From contig BNTW01000003.1 in assembly GCA_025996895.1 (NCBI GenBank), positions 1 to 64,000 of the forward strand: a stretch of 64,000 nucleotides of DNA, in the 5' to 3' direction. This stretch comes from Bacteroidia bacterium (lineage in GTDB: Bacteria > Bacteroidota > Bacteroidia > Bacteroidales > Azobacteroidaceae). Made by a program: the position numbers and the translations under genes. Below the pieces are notes generated by a model. The model made no database searches. It was not told the origin of the DNA and worked only from the letters and a program-made list of their open reading frames with translations. Below, piece after piece: positions 37,583 to 46,299 of this stretch (its first letter is position 1; the number at the start of each line of letters is the position of its first letter).

Positions 37583-38687
37583 AAAGGTAAAATTAAGATG
37601 CAGGCTTGCAGTGTTACTTTTCTTGCTGGCCTCGTTTCCTTTGTCCGCCCGCGTGCCGGTGGTAGAGATGGATTTTCCTGCATTGCCTGCGCGTGCCGGA
37701 TGGCTCTACTATTTCGAGGGTAGCCGTGCCGACTCGTTGCCGGTCTTGCTCGACGGGCAAGGCAGGGGACGCATCTCACTTCCGGTGGAAGATTACAAAG
37801 GGATGGCTTATTTGCATCTGCAAGATGCAGGCGGAGCTGAATTTGTGCTGGCCGAAGACGTCGTGAAAATGGGAACGGTAGAGTCTCAATTCAATACGCA
37901 GGCGTTGCGTTTCGATCATTCAAAAGAAAATGAGCGGATTGCGTATCTGTTCGGTCGGCGGGGAAATTTGCTGCAGACGCTGGAATGGATAAACAGCGGG
38001 TTGGAGAATGACGAATTACAAATTACAAATTACAAATTACGTGGGGCGTTGCAATCCGAAAAGATTGCTGTTGAAAGGGCGTTGCGTGCGTTTGACGACA
38101 GCCTTTCCACTTCGCCGTTCTATGCCGACCGGTTTATGGAATTGAATTTATTCATGGGAGAAATCTACGGTGCGATACAACAACCGGATACGGCGAAATT
38201 GCCGGCCTTGCGGGCAAAAATCGCCGGCGGCTGGAACGCAGAAGCACTTTACCGTTCGGGACAGTTGTGGAACGAGATGGCGCGTTATTATCCCGATATT
38301 CTGGCTGCAAGAAATACTCCTGTGAGCAGCACTGCTCCGGCCTTAACCGGGTTGGATAATGACGAAACAACTTACGGAAAACCGGCGATAGTGATTTTCT
38401 ACGACGAGGATTGCAGCCATTGCCGCGAAGAAATAGCTGCCCTGGTGAAGCAATACGACGTGCTGAAAGACACTTACCGGATTATCTCGGTTTCGTCCGA
38501 CACAAACATTGAGCGTTTCCGGGTGTTTGCCCCGCTCTATCCCTGGCCGGATCAACTCTGCGACGGACAAGGCGACGAAGGTATTAATTTCCGCAATTAC
38601 AGCGTGGTGGCGACACCCACGATATTCGTTATCGACGCGGCGGGGAAAATTCAAAGCAGAAGCAATAAATTAACAATTAATCAATAA
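37572..38687 (+). CDS. Periplasmic thioredoxin-like (TlpA-type) protein
   Basis: A 371-residue protein with a signal peptide (about 1-25, ending PLSA). The N-terminal ~230 residues lack a known domain. The C-terminal thioredoxin-like fold has the redox motif DCSHC (about 277-281) and the cis-proline VATPTIFVID. Unlike typical TlpA proteins it ends only about ten residues later, in an A+T-rich run, so the last helix may be truncated. A seven-base tandem repeat inside the gene (38010-38039) encodes LQITNYKLR. It probably handles disulfides of the surface proteins in this locus. Confidence 0.72.
   Translation: MESEKVKLRCRLAVLLFLLASFPLSARVPVVEMDFPALPARAGWLYYFEGSRADSLPVLLDGQGRGRISLPVEDYKGMAYLHLQDAGGAEFVLAEDVVKMGTVESQFNTQALRFDHSKENERIAYLFGRRGNLLQTLEWINSGLENDELQITNYKLRGALQSEKIAVERALRAFDDSLSTSPFYADRFMELNLFMGEIYGAIQQPDTAKLPALRAKIAGGWNAEALYRSGQLWNEMARYYPDILAARNTPVSSTAPALTGLDNDETTYGKPAIVIFYDEDCSHCREEIAALVKQYDVLKDTYRIISVSSDTNIERFRVFAPLYPWPDQLCDGQGDEGINFRNYSVVATPTIFVIDAAGKIQSRSNKLTINQ
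38010..38039 (+). repeat. In-frame 7-bp tandem repeat (AATTACA) within the thioredoxin-like gene
   Basis: AATTACA is repeated about four times. Seven-base units change the reading frame whenever copy number changes by one or two, so slippage could switch the gene off. Related AATTACGAATTAC sequences occur between nuo genes at 54716-54730 and 56260-56297. Confidence 0.75.
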
Positions 38688-38700
38688 AAATAATTAGAAA

Positions 38701-41700
38701 ATGAGAAGAATGAAAAAGACAATGATTTTGGCACTGCTGATGCTGGTGGTATCGGCAGGCTTGAAAATGTATGCCCAGGTAACGGTCGGCAGCGAGAGTC
38801 TGCCTCAGGAGTTTTCTTTGCTGGAGTTGGATACCCAATACAACAAGCGGGGACTTCGGTTGCCTCAAATCTCTTCGGCACAGCGCGATTCGATCACGCA
38901 GACGACGGTATTTCAGAATCAGAAAATCGACAAAGGTCGCGGCCTGACGATTTTCAATACCGACACGAAGTGTTTGGAGTATTGGAACGGCACGCGCTGG
39001 GTGAGTATCTGTACCGGTACGGCAAATATTGATTTGACGCCGACCCCGCCCACTCCGGGAGCTATTCCCGACACGATACCTGCTATCGGCGGCGGCCCTT
39101 ACGGTCCGATTATTCCGGAAGACCACCCAAGACCCGACTGCGGAACGTCGATTCCCTATTCGGTATTGATTGTCAGCGGAAGCGAATTTACCCATCTCAC
39201 GATACTCGATCCGGCTACCGGCGCGTTTGAGGTGAGTTTCGACGCCAACAACACAGCCGTAACGCGCACGGCGGTTATCCGGGTGGTGAATAATTGTACG
39301 ACGGAATACAAGGATTTTTATATTCCTCAAAAAGGCGACGCTTCGGTGTGCGGTACTTACTCAACCAATCCGGTTGTGGCAGCCAACACTACTCCCATCA
39401 CGCTTTGCGCCAACGGCTCGGTGTATCTCTATGTAACGAATGTAGCCGCTGTGATAGGCTCGGACGATGAAAATAACCTTGTCTGGAGTCGCGGCGGCGT
39501 GGAAATCGGACGCGGCATTTCCTATACGGCTACCACTCCGGGCTCTTACCGCGTGTATGCCGGTGGTATTGGTTGTACGTGTGCGTCGAACAATATAGTA
39601 GTCGAAGCAAGTACATCAACTGCTCCCGATGCTATCGTAACGATTGATGCCCAAAATGCGGGCGTGCTTTGCGGCGGTGCGGGAACACTTACGCTAACGG
39701 CTTATCCGACTACTTCGCTTAGCGGAGGCGAATCGATTGAATGGTATCGCGACGGCGTACATGTCGGTACAGGTGCTACGTTGAGTGTAGGTCCTACCGA
39801 CTTGGGTCATTCTTTCTTTGCTGTCCGTAAAAATGGCGACTGCTATTCGAAGCAATCCAATGTGATTGTTCCGGTAGCCGGAACCGGAAGCGACCCCAAT
39901 CCGAGTGCAAGTGATTTTTATGTGAATGGTGTGGCGATGAACGGAACGATTACGATTTGCCCGAATACTGTCCTTTTGCTCACAGTGCAGAACACGAATC
40001 CTTCCTATACTTACACTTGGTCGGTGAATGGTGTTGCACTGACCGGTAGCAGCAGCTCAGCGAGCTACACCGTTCCCTTTGATGCCACACTTTGCGTCAT
40101 TAGTTGCGTGGTCAGCGGCTCGGGCGTATGTTCCAAATCAGTAACGGTGAATGCGATGCTGAATGTTGCCCAGCCGGTTACTCCGACGATTGCTGCCGGC
40201 CCTTCGCTGCTTTGCTCGGGAACGACGCTGATGCTTACTGCAAGTCCCGACGCTACTACGGGTCTGGTTTATTTGTGGTATAAAGACGGCGTATTGGTAA
40301 AGACAAGCGCCAACAATACCGACAACACTTATACCGTAACTGCAGGCGGAACTTACACCGTACAGACGCAGATTTCTTCGTGTCTGTCTTCTCTTTCTGC
40401 CGGCCGCACGATTACGCTGGCCAGCCAGCCGACTAACTTGCAATTTACGGTGGCTCCGGCTATTGTGAATCCGGGCGTTGATGCTGTCTTTACCATCACA
40501 GCTACGAATGCATCGGGCTACGACTGGGCGGCTACCGGCACTCCTACGATTACGAAAACCGGCGCTTCGGCTACTATCAACTGGACAACTCCTGGCCCTT
40601 ATGTGGTAACGGCTACTGCAAGCAACGATTGCGGAAGCGCGCAGGTAACGGCTAACGTAACCATTCAGACCAATCAGATGACCACACCGGTTGTTCTTAA
40701 CACTGCGGGAACGTGCGGAAACGGTATTCTGTTTTACATACAAACGCCCTACGCCGATATGGCCGATGCCAGCAACTTTGCCTGGACAGTAACTGCTCCG
40801 GCGGGTGTAACCGGTACGGCTCTCGGCAATAAAGGCGAGCAGTTTTTTGTTCCTTATACGAGTACTAACAGTACTGCATATACTGTATCTGTGATAGCCA
40901 ACGGCTCTAAACTTGCGTCAGCGGCGGCGACGGGGACCTTTACCGGTGCAGCCAATGCGTCTTCCAATTTCTTTATCAACGGCAGCGACTGCTACGATAT
41001 TAAGCAAACACAATATGACCCGGCTGTGGTGCAGTGGGGACTTTGGGCTAATCGCGTGCGATTGACGGCCAATAGTAATTATGCTTACAGCGTGGGCGGT
41101 ACGGGAACGGTTACTTCTTATGTCTGGAGCGTTTCCGACCCCGACGGTATATTGACTGCTGCCTCTGTTTCTTCGGTTAACGCTAATACGACACAGGGCA
41201 TCAACATTCAGTTCAAGCCAGATGTGCTGACAGACGCCTGGCTTATCAATCAACCGGCGAACGAGCGCAAGGTGGTTTTGATGTGCGTAGTAACGACGAG
41301 TGGCGGTTGCGTTTATATTGTAACGAAACAGATTAGAGTGGGCGACCGCGACTGTTGTACGGGCTTATCCGACTATGAAGGTACGACTTATACGACTTAT
41401 CGTTTTGGTACTGCGGGCTGCTGGATGACTGAAAATCTGGCAACGACTTACAACATGAAGAAGGGCGTGCAATTGACGGATAACAATTCAACTTCTAACG
41501 ATCCGCATTATACTACTCAAAAGGTGAATAATACCGGAACAAAAATGAGTTTGTCCGACGTCCGCAATTCCAATTATTTTGGTAACAACGAGGGCAAAGT
41601 CGGCGTATTCTATAATTGGGCGGCAGCCGTAGGTGCTGCAAACGGAACAGCTGCTCAAAACACAACTACTTATCCTAATATGACCGGTACGACCACAGCC

Positions 41701-42165
41701 AATGGTCCGTCGAATGCCAATACGGTCAATGAGGATATTTGTCCGACGGGTTGGCATTTGCCGAGCGACGCCGAATGGAGTTTGTTGGAAAAAGAAATTT
41801 CCGCTAACTATACGCAGTATTCCACTTCGTCCACTGCTTCTACTTGGACTGAAGTGTCGGGTACTTATCGCGGTACTCATGGCACGATGATGCGTAGCAA
41901 AACGCCGGCAACTTTGAATGGCTATATCCAAAATCCGGTCGGTACTTCCAACGTTAAGGAAAAGGGTTTTTCGGTGCTGCTCGTTGGGTACGCCGGTAGC
42001 GGTACTTGGGCCAATTATGGCTTCTACACGTACTACTGGAGTAGTAGTAGCAACAGTGACACGAGTGCGTGGAGGCGGTATCTGAATTACGGTACTGCCG
42101 GTGTTGCCCGTGGCATCACCCTCAAGGCCAGCTTGTGGAGCGTGCGGTGCAAGAAAAATGAGTAG
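38701..42165 (+). CDS. Large secreted Ig-like/FISUMP-domain surface protein
   Basis: A 1154-residue protein with a signal peptide (ending KMYAQ). After an N-terminal region that includes the common segment STYNKRGLRLPQI-like LDTQYNKRGLRLPQ, residues about 200-850 contain several Ig-like/PKD-like modules rich in T, S, N and G (such as CGGAGTLTLTAYPT and LCSGTTLMLTASP). Residues about 885-1153 are a FISUMP domain (TIGR02145: GCWMTENLAT ... DICPTGWHLPSDAEW ... YYWSSS ... VRCKK). There is no T9SS sorting domain; the FISUMP end is complete. It is probably the large adhesive partner of the locus. Confidence 0.82.
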   Translation: MRRMKKTMILALLMLVVSAGLKMYAQVTVGSESLPQEFSLLELDTQYNKRGLRLPQISSAQRDSITQTTVFQNQKIDKGRGLTIFNTDTKCLEYWNGTRWVSICTGTANIDLTPTPPTPGAIPDTIPAIGGGPYGPIIPEDHPRPDCGTSIPYSVLIVSGSEFTHLTILDPATGAFEVSFDANNTAVTRTAVIRVVNNCTTEYKDFYIPQKGDASVCGTYSTNPVVAANTTPITLCANGSVYLYVTNVAAVIGSDDENNLVWSRGGVEIGRGISYTATTPGSYRVYAGGIGCTCASNNIVVEASTSTAPDAIVTIDAQNAGVLCGGAGTLTLTAYPTTSLSGGESIEWYRDGVHVGTGATLSVGPTDLGHSFFAVRKNGDCYSKQSNVIVPVAGTGSDPNPSASDFYVNGVAMNGTITICPNTVLLLTVQNTNPSYTYTWSVNGVALTGSSSSASYTVPFDATLCVISCVVSGSGVCSKSVTVNAMLNVAQPVTPTIAAGPSLLCSGTTLMLTASPDATTGLVYLWYKDGVLVKTSANNTDNTYTVTAGGTYTVQTQISSCLSSLSAGRTITLASQPTNLQFTVAPAIVNPGVDAVFTITATNASGYDWAATGTPTITKTGASATINWTTPGPYVVTATASNDCGSAQVTANVTIQTNQMTTPVVLNTAGTCGNGILFYIQTPYADMADASNFAWTVTAPAGVTGTALGNKGEQFFVPYTSTNSTAYTVSVIANGSKLASAAATGTFTGAANASSNFFINGSDCYDIKQTQYDPAVVQWGLWANRVRLTANSNYAYSVGGTGTVTSYVWSVSDPDGILTAASVSSVNANTTQGINIQFKPDVLTDAWLINQPANERKVVLMCVVTTSGGCVYIVTKQIRVGDRDCCTGLSDYEGTTYTTYRFGTAGCWMTENLATTYNMKKGVQLTDNNSTSNDPHYTTQKVNNTGTKMSLSDVRNSNYFGNNEGKVGVFYNWAAAVGAANGTAAQNTTTYPNMTGTTTANGPSNANTVNEDICPTGWHLPSDAEWSLLEKEISANYTQYSTSSTASTWTEVSGTYRGTHGTMMRSKTPATLNGYIQNPVGTSNVKEKGFSVLLVGYAGSGTWANYGFYTYYWSSSSNSDTSAWRRYLNYGTAGVARGITLKASLWSVRCKKNE

Positions 42166-42166
42166 A

Positions 42167-42319
42167 TTGACAATTCTCCCTTTTCTATAATTCCACTATT
42201 TGCAAAACAAGACCTGTTTTTTTTACAAAAATGACAATACGTGTATTCAAAATGCACATATTGTCATTTTTTTCTTGACATTCAATAGTAATGAAATAAT
42301 TGACAAAAAGAATATCCAT
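42167..42319 (+). repeat. Long direct repeat copy 2, downstream border of the surface locus
   Basis: Matches 34703-34856 almost base for base. Both copies start just after a gene's 3' end (TTGACAATTCTCCC) and end at AATATCCAT; beyond that the sequences differ. The pair encloses the four surface genes (about 7.3 kb). Confidence 0.92.
42230..42268 (+). terminator. Terminator-like hairpin inside direct repeat copy 2
   Basis: AATGACAATACGTG pairs with CACATATTGTCATT with one mismatch, and is followed by a run of Ts. It probably ends the four-gene surface transcript. One of the two weak stem positions of copy 1 is repaired here, so the fold is selected or this copy is closer to the original. Confidence 0.6.
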
Positions 42320-42396
42320 ATGGAACAGCAACAGAAAATGCCGATGACACGTGGAAGGATGCGGCTACGGATGAAGAGAGATTTCGGGCTACTTAA
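42304..42396 (+). pseudogene. Possible C-terminal remnant of a lost gene
   Basis: After repeat copy 2 one frame reads EYPYGTATENADDTWKDAAT, then DEERFRAT and a stop at 42394. The composition is that of a real protein, but no start codon or upstream part remains. An overlapping ATG frame from 42320 is rich in Arg and Met and looks like a shadow. Family unknown. Confidence 0.3.
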
Positions 42397-42416
42397 CCCA
42401 AATTTCTGCCCTTTTT

Positions 42417-43049
42417 CTATAAACAAAATATTCCCCGAAAATCTTCGCCATTCACCGGTTGGTAAGTTTTGAAACCGAGTTGCTTGCCCATTTCGATATT
42501 GGCCGTTCCGTCGTCGATAAATAAGGTTTCTTCCGGTATCATTCCGGAATTAGTAATCATTTTTTGAAAAATTTCGGCGTGCGGTTTCACACATTTCATT
42601 CGATAAGAAAGATACAGTTTGTCGAAATAGTCGGACAAATTTTTTCCGTTTTTGGAAAAAGCGGACGACATCGCCCATTTCATAATCACCGGATTCGTAT
42701 TGCTTAATAGATACAAGCGGAAACCTCGTGCCCGCAAGTCTTCTAACAGGGTCAGTTTGTATTCGGGGCAGTCGGCAATAAAACCGAGCCAGCCCCATGC
42801 GATGTTTTTGTTGGAAATGTATTTGCCGGCTTCTGTCCGTACCGCGTCGTAAAATGCACGTTCCGACAATTTTCCTTCTTCCAATTCCAAAAAAATACCC
42901 TTCTGATGATAAGGATCAAGTAATTCATCCGCGTTTTCCAAGCCGGCAGATTTGAAACGGCGGACTGCTTCGTTCCGGTCTAATGTTAAAATTACCCCGC
43001 CTAAATCGAAAACGATGTTTTTTATTTCTTTCCAATCGAATGTTTGCAT
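42417..43049 (-). CDS. HAD-superfamily phosphatase (YihX-like)
   Basis: A 210-residue hydrolase. Motif I is NIVFDLGGVILTLD (about 11-24), motif II is LYLLSNTNP (about 110-118), the motif III lysine lies in KCVKPHAEIF and motif IV is LFIDDGTANI (about 176-185). This is the HAD-IA group that acts on small phosphorylated compounds; substrate unknown. It shares a palindromic promoter region with the divergent aminopeptidase gene. Confidence 0.82.
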   Translation of the reverse strand: MQTFDWKEIKNIVFDLGGVILTLDRNEAVRRFKSAGLENADELLDPYHQKGIFLELEEGKLSERAFYDAVRTEAGKYISNKNIAWGWLGFIADCPEYKLTLLEDLRARGFRLYLLSNTNPVIMKWAMSSAFSKNGKNLSDYFDKLYLSYRMKCVKPHAEIFQKMITNSGMIPEETLFIDDGTANIEMGKQLGFKTYQPVNGEDFRGIFCL

Positions 43050-43060
43050 AACAAAATGAT

Positions 43061-43076
43061 TATCTTTGCAAAGATA
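43061..43076. promoter_or_regulatory. Palindromic pair of back-to-back -7 elements (divergent promoter)
   Basis: TATCTTTGCAAAGATA is a perfect 16-base palindrome made of two full TAnnTTTG elements, one on each strand. The plus copy (43061-43068) serves the aminopeptidase gene, whose ATG is at 43102. The minus copy (43069-43076) serves the HAD gene, whose start is at 43049. Two polymerases could not occupy both at once, so the two genes should compete for initiation. Confidence 0.65.
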
Positions 43077-43101
43077 TGTTTTTTCTTAAAATTTAAAGCG
43101 T

Positions 43102-44481
43102 ATGTTTGACAAAGAAATTTATATTCGGCGCAGAGCGGAGTTGAAAAAGTCGGTGAAATCGGGAAGAATCTTGTTGTTGGGCAACGGCGAAGCACCGATG
43201 AATTATCGCGGAAACACTTATTCGTTCCGTCAGGACAGTTCATTTTTGTATTATGTGGGCTTGGATACGCCCGGTTTGATGTATCTGCTGGATATCGACA
43301 ACGACCGGGAATATTTGCTGGGCGACGAATTGACGCTCGACGATATTATTTGGATGGGCAATTTACCGTCGTTGAAAGAACGGGCAGTAGCAGTCGGTAT
43401 TGAAACCATAGTGCCGACTTCCAAACTATCTTCTTTGATAGATTTAAATCGTATAGTCCATTATTTACGGCCGTATCGCTATCGCAATCAGCTGATTTTA
43501 AGCGAATTATTAAGTAAAAAAAACGATGAAATCCTAAACGGATATTCCGTAGAATTGACGAAAGCGGTGGTCGCCATGCGTTTAATCAAGTCGAAAGAGG
43601 AGTTAATGGAATTGGAAAATGCCGGCAAAATCGGTTATGCGATGCACATTGTCGCCATGAAAATGTGTCAGCCGGGCGTTTCGGAACAGGAAATCGCCGG
43701 AACAATCGAAGGACTGGCAATTGCCGACGGAAACCGTGTTTCGTTCCCAACCATTTTATCCATGAACGGCCAAACGCTTCATAATCACGACCATAGCGGA
43801 ATTTTATCACTCGGCCGGTTGATGTTGTGCGATGCAGGTGCGGAAAACAACAATCACTATGCTTCTGATTTCACGCGGACAACCGCCGTTGGCGGAAAAT
43901 ATTCGGAAAAACAGAAAAATATACATAACATTGTGTTAGAGGCCTTGAATGCGTCTATTGCAATGGCCAAACCCGGAATTACTTACAAAAGTGTTCATCG
44001 GAATGCCTATAAAATTATTTTTGAGAGCTTGCGCGACTTGGGTTTGGTGAAAGGCGATACGGAAGAAGCCTTGAACGCGGGTGTTCCGGCGTTGTTCATG
44101 CCTCACGGTTTGGGGCATGCTTTAGGTTTGGACGTGCATGACATGGAAGATTTAGGAGAAACGTATGTCGGCTATGACGATGAAATTCAGCGAGATACGT
44201 TGTTCGGCTACAGCAGTCTTCGTTTTGGGAAACGCCTGCAATCCGGTCATGTTTTGACCGTTGAGCCGGGCATTTATTTCGTTCCCCAGCTGATTGAAAA
44301 ATGGGAAAAAGAAAAAATCAATGCGGATTTTATCCATTTCAAAGAAGTAAAAAAATACTTGAATTTCGGCGGTATCCGTCTGGAAGACGACATTGTAATT
44401 ACCGATGCCGGTTGTCGGCCGGTGTATGAAGAACGATTGCCGGTAACGATAGAAGAAATTCAAAAAATAATAATTTACTAA
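43102..44481 (+). CDS. M24 metallopeptidase, Xaa-Pro aminopeptidase type
   Basis: A 459-residue cytoplasmic peptidase that removes N-terminal residues preceding proline. The N-terminal creatinase-like domain (about 1-170) is followed by the pita-bread domain with all dinuclear metal ligands: LCDAGAE and YASDFTRT (two Asp), HGLGHALGLDVHD (His), TVEPGIYF (Glu) and GGIRLEDDIVIT (Glu). Length and order match bacterial aminopeptidase P. Confidence 0.9.
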   Translation: MFDKEIYIRRRAELKKSVKSGRILLLGNGEAPMNYRGNTYSFRQDSSFLYYVGLDTPGLMYLLDIDNDREYLLGDELTLDDIIWMGNLPSLKERAVAVGIETIVPTSKLSSLIDLNRIVHYLRPYRYRNQLILSELLSKKNDEILNGYSVELTKAVVAMRLIKSKEELMELENAGKIGYAMHIVAMKMCQPGVSEQEIAGTIEGLAIADGNRVSFPTILSMNGQTLHNHDHSGILSLGRLMLCDAGAENNNHYASDFTRTTAVGGKYSEKQKNIHNIVLEALNASIAMAKPGITYKSVHRNAYKIIFESLRDLGLVKGDTEEALNAGVPALFMPHGLGHALGLDVHDMEDLGETYVGYDDEIQRDTLFGYSSLRFGKRLQSGHVLTVEPGIYFVPQLIEKWEKEKINADFIHFKEVKKYLNFGGIRLEDDIVITDAGCRPVYEERLPVTIEEIQKIIIY

Positions 44482-44491
44482 ATAAATTTTT

Positions 44492-44499
44492 TACCTTTG
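44492..44499 (+). promoter_or_regulatory. -7 promoter element (TACCTTTG) for the GATase-dipeptidase fusion gene
   Basis: A full TAnnTTTG match 49 bases before the ATG at 44548. Confidence 0.6.
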
Positions 44500-44547
44500 T
44501 TTTATTAAAACGAAAGTACAATATTCAGATTAATTTCAATATACGTT

Positions 44548-46299
44548 ATGCTTATTGGCTTGTCGGTCAATCACATAGAAGGTAAATCCTGCATTTCCAA
44601 CGCTTATGTCAATGCGGTGATTCGGGCAGGCGGCGTTCCGGTTTTAATTCCGTTGACCAACGATGAGCAGGTGTTGGAAGTTGTTTTGTCGCAAATCGAC
44701 GGACTGATTTTGTCGGGTGGGGGTGACATCGACGCTTCATTTTTCAACGAAGAAAATCACCTGTCCGTAACTTCGTGTGACAAGCAACGCGATTTTTACG
44801 ACATCTATTTGGCCAAGCGGGCGGTGAAAAAGCAGTTGCCCGTTTTGGGTATTTGCCGTGGACACCAAGTGTTGAATGTTGTTTTTGACGGTAGCTTAAT
44901 TCAGGATATTCCGTCGCAAGTTCCAAATTCTGCTATCAAGCACAATCAGGAAGAAGCGCGGGAAATAGGAACACATTCGGTGGTTATTCAATCGTATTCA
45001 TCTTTGTATCAGCTGTTTAAGAAAGAAACAATTTCGGTTAATTCCTTTCATCATCAGGCCGTGAAAACGATTGCATCCGGATTTGAAGCGGTTGCTTATT
45101 CCGAAGACGGAATAATAGAAGCTATCGAATCGACCGAAGGACAGTCGGTTTTGGGCGTACAGTGGCATCCTGAAAACCTGACGGAAGTGGAAAAAGACAC
45201 GATGCTTCCGCTTTTTAAGCACGTAGTCAGCGAAGCCGAATTGTACAAAAAAGCGAAAGAAATCCACCGGCGTATCTATTCCATTGATTCACACACTGAT
45301 ACACCCATGTATTTTAAATACGGCATCGACATCGGAAAGAAAAATCCGATTTTAAAGGTTAATCCGAAGGATTTGGGTGCGGAAACGGAAGCTGGCTTGG
45401 TGGATTATGAACTGAAAGTCGATGTGCCGAAAATGCAGGACGGAATGTTGGACGCTGTGGTGATGGTGGCTTATCTTCCGCAGGGTGTGCGCGACGCCAA
45501 AAATTCGCAAAAAACGGTCGATAAAACGTTTTCCATTCTTAACACCTTGTTGAAGCAAATTGAAAATAACCAATCGGTTGTCGGGCAGGCAAAAACTGCC
45601 GCCGACCTGCAACGATTGAAAAAAGAAGGCAAAAAAGCCATCTTTCTGGGCATTGAAAACGGTTACGGTATAGGAAAAGACCTTGCTAATTTGCAGAAAC
45701 TTGCTGACATGGGCGTGGTGTATATCACGTTGTCGCACAACGGCCATAACGATATTTGCGACTCGCACAAGGGACAGCCCGAACACAACGGCTTGAGCGA
45801 TTTCGGCAAGCAAGCCGTGAAAGAAATGAACAGGCTGGGGATTATCGTCGATATTTCGCACACTTCCGAAAAAACTTCGTTCGATGTGTTGTCCGTCAGC
45901 ACACAGCCGATAATTGCTTCGCATTCGTCGGTCAAAGCCTTGTGCAACCATTCGCGCAACATTTCCGACAAACTGATGAAGGCCATTGCTGAAAAAGATG
46001 GCGTCATTCAAATCTGCCTGTATTCGGGATTTCTGAAAAAATCGGGAAAAGCGACCGTCCAAGATGCAGTCAATCACATAGATCACATCGTCAAAACCGT
46101 AGGAATTGACCATGTTGGTATTGGCTCTGACTTCGACGGCGGTGGCGGAATTAAAGGCGCGAACGCTGCCAATGAACTGCCTCAAATCACGATGGAATTG
46201 CTTCGTCGAGGCTATTCGGAAGAAGACATCGCCAAAATCTGGGGCGGAAATTTTTTGCGGGTGATGCAGCAAGTTCAGGCCGTTCCTGATTATCAATAA
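44548..46299 (+). CDS. Fusion of class I glutamine-amidotransferase-like hydrolase and M19 dipeptidase
   Basis: A 583-residue protein of two enzymes. Residues about 1-235 are a PuuD/C26-type gamma-glutamyl hydrolase, with nucleophile Cys in LGICRGHQVLN (about 102) and the His-Glu pair in VQWHPENL (about 207). Residues about 245-583 are an M19 (renal dipeptidase-like) metallopeptidase, with SHTDTP, GIENGYG, IASHSSVKALCNHSRN and GSDFDGGGG. No signal peptide is present. The domains could act in series on gamma-glutamyl dipeptides, releasing glutamate and then cleaving a dipeptide; this is inference. The 3' end overlaps the convergent transporter gene by 7 bases. Confidence 0.85.
   Translation: MLIGLSVNHIEGKSCISNAYVNAVIRAGGVPVLIPLTNDEQVLEVVLSQIDGLILSGGGDIDASFFNEENHLSVTSCDKQRDFYDIYLAKRAVKKQLPVLGICRGHQVLNVVFDGSLIQDIPSQVPNSAIKHNQEEAREIGTHSVVIQSYSSLYQLFKKETISVNSFHHQAVKTIASGFEAVAYSEDGIIEAIESTEGQSVLGVQWHPENLTEVEKDTMLPLFKHVVSEAELYKKAKEIHRRIYSIDSHTDTPMYFKYGIDIGKKNPILKVNPKDLGAETEAGLVDYELKVDVPKMQDGMLDAVVMVAYLPQGVRDAKNSQKTVDKTFSILNTLLKQIENNQSVVGQAKTAADLQRLKKEGKKAIFLGIENGYGIGKDLANLQKLADMGVVYITLSHNGHNDICDSHKGQPEHNGLSDFGKQAVKEMNRLGIIVDISHTSEKTSFDVLSVSTQPIIASHSSVKALCNHSRNISDKLMKAIAEKDGVIQICLYSGFLKKSGKATVQDAVNHIDHIVKTVGIDHVGIGSDFDGGGGIKGANAANELPQITMELLRRGYSEEDIAKIWGGNFLRVMQQVQAVPDYQ

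Noticed and set aside
34703..42319. The 154-bp repeats as ends of a composite transposon or integrative element
   Set aside because: No integrase, transposase or mobilisation gene lies between them, and both copies lie directly behind genes with terminator-like hairpins. A repeated 3' region spread by duplication is simpler.
42320..42472. Small ORF after repeat copy 2 (starts MEQQQKMPMTRGRM)
   Set aside because: Its composition, rich in Arg and Met, and its overlap with the end of the HAD gene suggest a shadow frame. Another frame there looks more protein-like.
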